Assembly (NCBI RefSeq): GCF_002806975.1
Contig: NZ_NIHD01000007.1
Coordinates: 124,001 to 188,000, forward strand
Source: Marinobacter aromaticivorans
Lineage (GTDB): Bacteria > Pseudomonadota > Gammaproteobacteria > Pseudomonadales > Oleiphilaceae
DNA length: 64,000 bases
Reading direction: 5' to 3'
Position 1 is the stretch's first letter; each line of letters opens with the position of its first letter. Shown one piece after another: positions 57,356 to 64,000 of the stretch. A program made the position numbers and the translations under genes. The notes beneath the pieces were generated by a model, which was given only the letters and a program-made list of their open reading frames with translations, made no database searches and had not been told where the DNA came from.

Positions 57356-58948
57356 ATGTCGTTAAATGATCGTATCGCCCGGGGTCTGGAATCCGGCTGG
57401 AAAGTGACCGATGGCGCAACGCTCACTGCAAACCACACCGCTGAAGCCGATGTGGTTATCGTTGGTACCGGAGCCGGCGGCGGCACTACTGCAGAAATTC
57501 TGGCGAAGCGTGGTCTTTCGGTCATTCTTGTTGAAGAAGGCCGCCTCTACTATCAGAAAGACTTCAAAATGGACGAACTCACGTCCTACGCAAACCTTTA
57601 TCAGGAAGGTATGAGCCGGGTTACCAAAGATGGTGCCATTGCAATTCTGCAAGGGCGTTGCGTCGGTGGCTCAACCACCGTTAACTGGACCAGCAGCTTT
57701 CGCACTCCGGATGCCACTCTCAATTACTGGGGCCGACAATTCGGCCTGGAAGACCTGAGCCCCGATGCCATGGCACCCTGGTTCGCTGGTCGCGAAGAAC
57801 GCCACTCCATGTCACCCTGGGACATGGCCCCCAATATCAACAACGATATATTGCGCCAGGGCTGTGAGAAGCTGGGCTTCAGCTGGCAGATTATTCCGCG
57901 CAATGTAAAAGGTTGCTGGAACCTGGGCTACTGCGGGGTAGGTTGCCCCACCAACGCCAAGCAGGGGGCATTGCTGACCACCATTCCCGGTGCGCTTGAC
58001 CATCAGACTCACATGTACCACGGCCTGCGCGCAGACCGGTTAGTGATGAACCAGGACCGGATTGAGTCACTGCAGGCCACCGCCATGGCCAGCGATGGCA
58101 TCACCCCGACCTCTGTTCAGGTTACGCTGAAAGCCAGGCATTTCGTGGTGGCCGCCAGCGCCATCGGTTCGCCGGGGCTGCTGCTGCGCTCCCGGCTGCC
58201 AGACCCTTATGAGCGGGTGGGCAAACGGTCGTTTATTCACCCGGTGAATGCCAGTGTCGCGAAAATGCCAAAGCTGGTGGACCCGTTCTACGGTGCCCCA
58301 CAGTCCGTTTACTCCGATGAGTTCAACTTCAGCAGTGGCGTGGACGGTGATGTGGGCTACAAGCTGGAAGTACCGCCTTTGCACCCGGCCATGTCTGCCG
58401 GCGTTGTGCCGGGCCATGGCGACGCCCAGGTAAAAAACATGGCCAGCCTGCCCTGGATGCAGTCTGTAATTGCGCTGTTACGCGACGGTTTTCATGCGGA
58501 CAGCCCGGGCGGTACCGTATCACTGCGGGATGATGGCAGCCCGGTGCTGGATTACCCGGTGACTGACTACCTCTGGCAAGGTCTCCGCAGGGCCTTTTAT
58601 ACCATGGCGGAAATCCAGTTTGCTGCCGGTGCACAGAGGGTTCGCCTGATGCACCTGGATTCCGACTGGTACTCCAGCTGGGCAGACGCAAAAGCTGCCA
58701 TCGACGCCTTGCCCATGGAACTCCACCGGGTTCGCCTGTTTACCGCGCACCAGATGGGAGGCTGCGGCATGGGGAGTGATCCGAAACAATCCGTGGTCAA
58801 CAGTTTCGGTGAGCATCATCACGTCAGCAATCTGAACATACACGACGCATCGATTTTCCCGACCAGTATCGGGGCCAACCCCCAGCTGTCGGTTTATGCA
58901 CTGGCGGCCCGAAACAGCACGCGGCTGGCACAACGACTGAGAACCTGA
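57356..58948 (+). CDS. GMC-family FAD oxidoreductase (alcohol dehydrogenase-type)
   Basis: A 530-residue flavoprotein. The dinucleotide fold is VVIVGTGAGGGTTAEILAKR near residue 34. A second signature reads GRCVGGSTTVNWTSSFRTPD. A cysteine cluster GYCGVGCPTNAKQGAL resembles long-chain alcohol and gluconate dehydrogenases. The C-terminal block HQMGGCGMGSDPK and ASIFPTSIGANPQLSVYA carries the His/Asn catalytic pair. No signal peptide is seen. It probably oxidises a primary alcohol whose aldehyde product is used by the upstream dehydrogenase. Confidence 0.88.
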   Translation: MSLNDRIARGLESGWKVTDGATLTANHTAEADVVIVGTGAGGGTTAEILAKRGLSVILVEEGRLYYQKDFKMDELTSYANLYQEGMSRVTKDGAIAILQGRCVGGSTTVNWTSSFRTPDATLNYWGRQFGLEDLSPDAMAPWFAGREERHSMSPWDMAPNINNDILRQGCEKLGFSWQIIPRNVKGCWNLGYCGVGCPTNAKQGALLTTIPGALDHQTHMYHGLRADRLVMNQDRIESLQATAMASDGITPTSVQVTLKARHFVVAASAIGSPGLLLRSRLPDPYERVGKRSFIHPVNASVAKMPKLVDPFYGAPQSVYSDEFNFSSGVDGDVGYKLEVPPLHPAMSAGVVPGHGDAQVKNMASLPWMQSVIALLRDGFHADSPGGTVSLRDDGSPVLDYPVTDYLWQGLRRAFYTMAEIQFAAGAQRVRLMHLDSDWYSSWADAKAAIDALPMELHRVRLFTAHQMGGCGMGSDPKQSVVNSFGEHHHVSNLNIHDASIFPTSIGANPQLSVYALAARNSTRLAQRLRT

Positions 58949-58964
58949 TGTTCTCCTGCAGGCA

Positions 58965-58989
58965 AGCACCGGCGCAACAGCGCCGTGCT
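58965..58989 (+). terminator. Weak hairpin after the GMC gene
   Basis: AGCAC and GGCGC pair with GCGCC and GTGCT across a bulged C and a 4-base loop, 16 bases after the stop. No U-run follows, so it may only shield the mRNA end. It is the only hairpin between this gene and coaD. Confidence 0.3.
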
Positions 58990-59034
58990 CCGGGTTGGTC
59001 TTCAGCCGGTCTACAGAAACGGTGAAAATGCTGA

Positions 59035-59550
<516 letters not shown>

Positions 59551-59572
59551 AACCTCAGCCCCTCAGCCAGTG

Positions 59573-59602
59573 ACAGAAAAGCCCCGTCCGGGGCTTTTCT
59601 GT
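59573..59602. terminator. Bidirectional intrinsic terminator
   Basis: ACAGAAAAGCCCCG (59573-59586) is perfectly complementary to CGGGGCTTTTCTGT (59589-59602), giving a 14-bp stem with a 2-base centre. The A-run and T-run lie inside the stem ends, so it can terminate coaD rightward and the DUF945 gene leftward. Confidence 0.9.
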
Positions 59603-59614
59603 TAACCCCACCGT

Positions 59615-60901
59615 TTAAAAAAGTGGAGGCAGTGGGATTTCCTGGCCATTCACCTGAATCACCAAATCGTTCAGCGTTGCTGCCAGTATTAGTCGTTCTC
59701 CCTCAGGCACCAGCAATCCCTGCTTGATCAGCGGCGCAAGCTGCAGGCGAACAGCGGGGTAATTTTCTGCCAATGCCAGAGGCACGCTCAGATCCATTGT
59801 CCCGGTCAGCCCCTGCATCACCATCAACATTTCGGCTTTCCGGGCTTGGTTCAATTCCGGATGGCTGAGCATCAGGCTGCCGCTAACCTTGCCCTCGGGC
59901 GTATTCAGGGTCAGTTCCGGGAGCCCCGCGGAAAACCCTGCCGCCACCAGGTCACGCATGGCTGTATTCACCTCTCCCATGGCCGCCATCTGCCGTTCAA
60001 ACGCCTCCCGGCCACCCGCATCCGGTGACTGCACCATGCCCTGAAGCTCAGCCATGCTGGCGGTCAGCCGGCTCCAGCTTGAAACATCCAGGTTTTCCAG
60101 CGCAAAGACCAGTTTATGCGGCCCCCAGGCTTCGCCTTCAAAACGAACAGTCTCTGCTTCAACCGACAAGCGGGAATCCAGGCGCTGGCCGTCATCACGG
60201 GCCTCGGTGCTGCTTAGCGCTCGCAAGCCCTCTATGGTGGCCGCCGGCGCATCGGGGGATGCCAGGGCAAGAGAGGCGACAGAGGCCTCCATACTGCCTG
60301 TCCAGACATCACCATCCAGGTGAGTCATGCTCTGCTCTACACGAAAGTCGTTAACACGGATACTCATATCCGGGCCGGTGAGGCTGATCTGGGGCCACAC
60401 AACCAGTGTTTCAGCCCGGGATCCGGTATCACTGACTTCAAGCCGGGCAACACCGCCGCTGGTTCTGAGTGTCTCTCCGCGCTCGGGATTGTCAATGGCG
60501 ATGGCCGGGGCTTCCAGCTCAAGTGCAGCGGTACCCCAAAGCCGGGTTTCCAGAGTCAGCCTGGGCCGCTCCTGAAACCAGTCAGCGCCTTCCGGGGCCC
60601 AGCCGCCCACCGGTTTGAAGTCGATGAAACTACCGGTGATGCCATGGGTCACGTTGGCCCGATACGCGATCAGGTGAGTTTCACCGTTCTCGGGGTTGAG
60701 CACCCTTAGCGCGCCGGCCAGCTCCGATCCGAAAAAGCCCCGGCGGTACTCTTCGGTCTGCATCTTCAGGAAGGGCTGGGACTGGTTCAACTCATGGGTG
60801 ACCTGCTGCCACTGTTGTTCGGTTACGTAACCTACCACCCAAGGCATTGCACCAGCGACAACCAGCACACCGGCGCCGGCAATGATCCACTTTGCTTTCA
60901 A
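59615..60901 (-). CDS. DUF945 (YdgA-like) periplasmic protein
   Basis: A 428-residue protein of the DUF945 family. The N-terminal signal anchor (WIIAGAGVLVVAGAMPWVVGYVTEQQW) is followed by the family phrase EYRRGFFGSELAG near residue 52. Long beta-rich repeats resemble AsmA-type proteins. The function is unknown; family members are periplasmic. It starts 22 bases after ppk1 on the same strand and may be co-transcribed with it. Confidence 0.85.
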   Translation of the reverse strand: MKAKWIIAGAGVLVVAGAMPWVVGYVTEQQWQQVTHELNQSQPFLKMQTEEYRRGFFGSELAGALRVLNPENGETHLIAYRANVTHGITGSFIDFKPVGGWAPEGADWFQERPRLTLETRLWGTAALELEAPAIAIDNPERGETLRTSGGVARLEVSDTGSRAETLVVWPQISLTGPDMSIRVNDFRVEQSMTHLDGDVWTGSMEASVASLALASPDAPAATIEGLRALSSTEARDDGQRLDSRLSVEAETVRFEGEAWGPHKLVFALENLDVSSWSRLTASMAELQGMVQSPDAGGREAFERQMAAMGEVNTAMRDLVAAGFSAGLPELTLNTPEGKVSGSLMLSHPELNQARKAEMLMVMQGLTGTMDLSVPLALAENYPAVRLQLAPLIKQGLLVPEGERLILAATLNDLVIQVNGQEIPLPPLF

Positions 60902-60923
60902 GAATTCTCTCCATCTGAAAATA

Positions 60924-63065
60924 TCAGGATTTACCCGTCAGGCGTTCAAGCAGCACCAGTTGCGAAGCGATCCGCTCCTCACCCTCCGCCGGCTGGTTCT
61001 GAATATAACCGCCATCCGGCTGTAGCATCCATGACTGGCAGTTGTCGGCAAGGTAAACGTCCAGGTCCTCACGCACCCGTGCAATCAGTTCCGGATCCTC
61101 AATGGGAAATGCTGTCTCGACCCGGCTCAGCAGATTACGTTCCATGCAATCTGCGCTTGAGCAATAGACCTCCGGTTTGTCATCGTTGCCAAAGTAGTAA
61201 GCCCGGGTATGTTCCAGAAAACGCCCGACGATGGAACGCACTCGAATGTTCTCCGAAAGACCGGGTACGCCAGGTCGCAGGCTGCAGATGCCACGAACAA
61301 TAAGATCAACCTGCACCCCGGCCTGTGAGGCCTGGTAAAGAGCCTTTATCAGCCGGATTTCAGTCAGCGCGTTGATCTTGATTATGATGCGCCCCTTTTC
61401 ACCCAGGCTGGCTTCACGCTCAATCAGGCTGAGTAATCGTTTGTGCAGCGTAAAGGGCGCATGGAACAGTTTCTTGATCTTCAGGGCCTTGCCCATGCCG
61501 GTTAGCTGCTGAAACAGCTTGTTGACGTCGTCACCAATGGATTCATCGCAGGTCATGAAGCTGTAATCGGTGTACAGCCGCGCGTTGACCGCATGATAAT
61601 TGCCGGTTCCCAGATGCACATAACGGCGCAGGCGACCCTCCTCACGGCGCACAATCAGAATCATCTTGGCGTGGGTTTTATAGCCCACAACGCCGTACAC
61701 CACGATCACACCGGCTTCCTGCAGCCGGCTGGCCAGCTCCAGGTTCTCCGCTTCACTGAAGCGCGCCCGCAGCTCGACCACCGCAGTGACTTCCTTGCCA
61801 CGCCGGGCCGCATCCGCCAGAGCCTCAACAATCTCGGAATTGGCACCGGTACGGTAAAGGGTTTGCCGGATAGCCAGCACCTGCGGGTCTTTCGCGGCCT
61901 GGCGCAGCAAATCCACTACCGGACTGAAGTTCTGAAAAGGATGATGCAGAAGGATCGGCCGCTTTCGAATAGCGTCAAATATGGTTTCCTTGCTGCGAAT
62001 CTGCCGGGGTATGGAGGGCGAGAAGCTGGAATAGGTCAGATCAGGACGATCCACCAGGCTGGTGACCGCCATCAGCCGGGTGAGATTCACCGGCCCGTTC
62101 ACCTGGTACAGGTCTCTTTGCCCCAGACCAAACTCGGTCAGCAAAAACTGCACAAGCTCTTGCGGGCAGTTGTCGGCCACTTCCAGCCGCACGCCATCAC
62201 CAAACCGGCGGCTGAGCAACTCGCCGCGCAGCGCGGAAGCCAGGTCTTCCAGATCGTCTTCCAGCTCGAGATCCGCGTTACGGGTAAGACGGAACTGATA
62301 ACAGCCCTTGACCTCCATACCCGGGAACAGTTCATCGGCGTGGGCGTGAATCATGGAGGACAGAAAAACCAGATTCTCGCCTCCGTTGCAGATCTCATCC
62401 GGCAGCCGCACCAGCCTTGGCAATGAACGTGGTGCCGGCACTATGGCCATACCTGTCTCACGGCCAAAGGCGTCCTTGCCGTCCAGCTCGACAATAAAGT
62501 TGAGGCTTTTATTCACCAGGCGCGGGAACGGATGCGACGGGTCCAGCCCGATGGGGCTCACCACCGGCAGGATTTCCTCCTCGAAATACTTGCGTACCCA
62601 CTCTGCCTGCTCCGGCGTCCATTCCCGGCGGCGCACAAAGTGAATACCCTCCTTTTCCATCTCCGGAATCAGGACATGGTTCAGGATGTCGTACTGCTCA
62701 TCAATATATTCGTGGGCAACACGGCTGATTTCACTCAGCGCCTGTTCCGGCATGAGACCGTCAGCACCCAGGGTTTCGCGACCGTACTTCATCTGCTGGC
62801 GCAGGCCGGCCACCCGTATTTCAAAGAACTCATCCATGTTACTGCTGAAAATACAGCAGAAAATCAGCCGGTTGATCAGAGGGTGAGTTGTATCCAGCGC
62901 CTGTTTCAATACCCGGTAGTTGAACTGCAACTGGCTCAGTTCACGATTGAAGTAGTTTTCACTGGCGTCCAGATCGATCACTTCACCCACGGGCGGAATT
63001 TTTATTGGTGCAGGTACACTCCGCTCCCCGTGTGCGGTCAGATTTCTGGCGATTTCCGTTCTCAT
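60924..63065 (-). CDS. ppk1: Polyphosphate kinase Ppk1
   Basis: A 713-residue enzyme that polymerises the ATP gamma-phosphate into polyphosphate. The N-terminal domain has YFNRELSQLQFNYRVL and FSSNMDEFFEIRVAGLRQQ. The catalytic core has FSPSIPRQIRS, the autophosphorylated-histidine region RPILLHHPFQNF, VYGVVGYKTHAKMILIVR with the second histidine, and YVHLGTGNYHAVNARLYTDY. Length is close to the E. coli enzyme (688). It lies between hemB and the DUF945 gene. Confidence 0.95.
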   Translation of the reverse strand: MRTEIARNLTAHGERSVPAPIKIPPVGEVIDLDASENYFNRELSQLQFNYRVLKQALDTTHPLINRLIFCCIFSSNMDEFFEIRVAGLRQQMKYGRETLGADGLMPEQALSEISRVAHEYIDEQYDILNHVLIPEMEKEGIHFVRRREWTPEQAEWVRKYFEEEILPVVSPIGLDPSHPFPRLVNKSLNFIVELDGKDAFGRETGMAIVPAPRSLPRLVRLPDEICNGGENLVFLSSMIHAHADELFPGMEVKGCYQFRLTRNADLELEDDLEDLASALRGELLSRRFGDGVRLEVADNCPQELVQFLLTEFGLGQRDLYQVNGPVNLTRLMAVTSLVDRPDLTYSSFSPSIPRQIRSKETIFDAIRKRPILLHHPFQNFSPVVDLLRQAAKDPQVLAIRQTLYRTGANSEIVEALADAARRGKEVTAVVELRARFSEAENLELASRLQEAGVIVVYGVVGYKTHAKMILIVRREEGRLRRYVHLGTGNYHAVNARLYTDYSFMTCDESIGDDVNKLFQQLTGMGKALKIKKLFHAPFTLHKRLLSLIEREASLGEKGRIIIKINALTEIRLIKALYQASQAGVQVDLIVRGICSLRPGVPGLSENIRVRSIVGRFLEHTRAYYFGNDDKPEVYCSSADCMERNLLSRVETAFPIEDPELIARVREDLDVYLADNCQSWMLQPDGGYIQNQPAEGEERIASQLVLLERLTGKS

Positions 63066-63131
63066 GGCGTTCCAATTCCTGTTTGATGTACCACCTGCAG
63101 ACTACCGGCAGCGGCCCGTCCGCAAACGGCT

Positions 63132-64000
<869 letters not shown>

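Overview
The window is 64 kb of a gammaproteobacterial chromosome with moderately high GC. Protein sequences and gene order (lptD-surA-pdxA-rsmA-apaH; rpe-gph-trpE; vfr-yhfA-speD-prkB; coaBC-dut-algC-argB; radC-rpmB-rpmG) resemble Pseudomonadales and Alteromonadales relatives. The best guess, from memory of the families and not from a search, is a marine Marinobacter-like organism. I see no rRNA, tRNA, CRISPR array, prophage or complete insertion sequence. Most of the window is core genome.

Layout. Bases 1-1381 (+) hold the end of an aminotransferase and an inositol-monophosphatase-family gene. Bases 1385-1798 are a gene-free block with two structured inverted-repeat elements. A long leftward run, 10486 to 1801, carries lptD, surA, pdxA, rsmA, apaH, a DUF423 gene, thiS, thiG and slmA. 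Rightward from 10757 come amgK, murU and a TerB/DnaJ gene (peptidoglycan recycling), then rpe, gph and the trp operon (trpL leader, trpE, trpG, trpD, trpC). Bases 20199-31822 are more accessory: a DUF4202 protein, a membrane diguanylate cyclase, two GST-like genes, a betaine/choline-type ABC transporter, an MliC/META lipoprotein, modABC and an epoxide-hydrolase-like protein. Bases 31819-38788 hold vfr, yhfA, speD, prkB and a 1258-residue PilZ-DUF1631-GGDEF-EAL protein. Bases 38979-49361 hold a zinc aminopeptidase lipoprotein and a leftward arginine/sugar-nucleotide/CoA group (coaBC, dut, algC, argB, an unknown gene, argE, argA). Bases 49582-54086 hold radC, rpmB, rpmG, a nuclease-family gene, dsbA, cytochrome c4 and engB. 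Bases 54300-58948 are a TetR-controlled alcohol/aldehyde oxidation cluster. The window ends with coaD, a DUF945 gene, ppk1 and a truncated hemB.

The most unusual signal is a family of four dispersed intergenic elements (1427-1536, 1648-1757, 19233-19344, 41389-41499). Each has an outer stem of 28 base pairs whose sequence differs from copy to copy, around a 54-56 nt conserved core. The core folds into two small hairpins with GGA at their tips, resembling CsrA/RsmA binding sites. Every imperfect outer pair reads as G.U on the GGA strand, as expected if the functional form is RNA. Two copies lie between same-strand biosynthetic genes (trpD/trpC and argE/argA), with GGA on the mRNA strand. Other regulatory signals are a Trp-rich leader peptide before trpE, and a perfect 16-bp palindrome inside the promoter spacer of the aldehyde dehydrogenase cluster.
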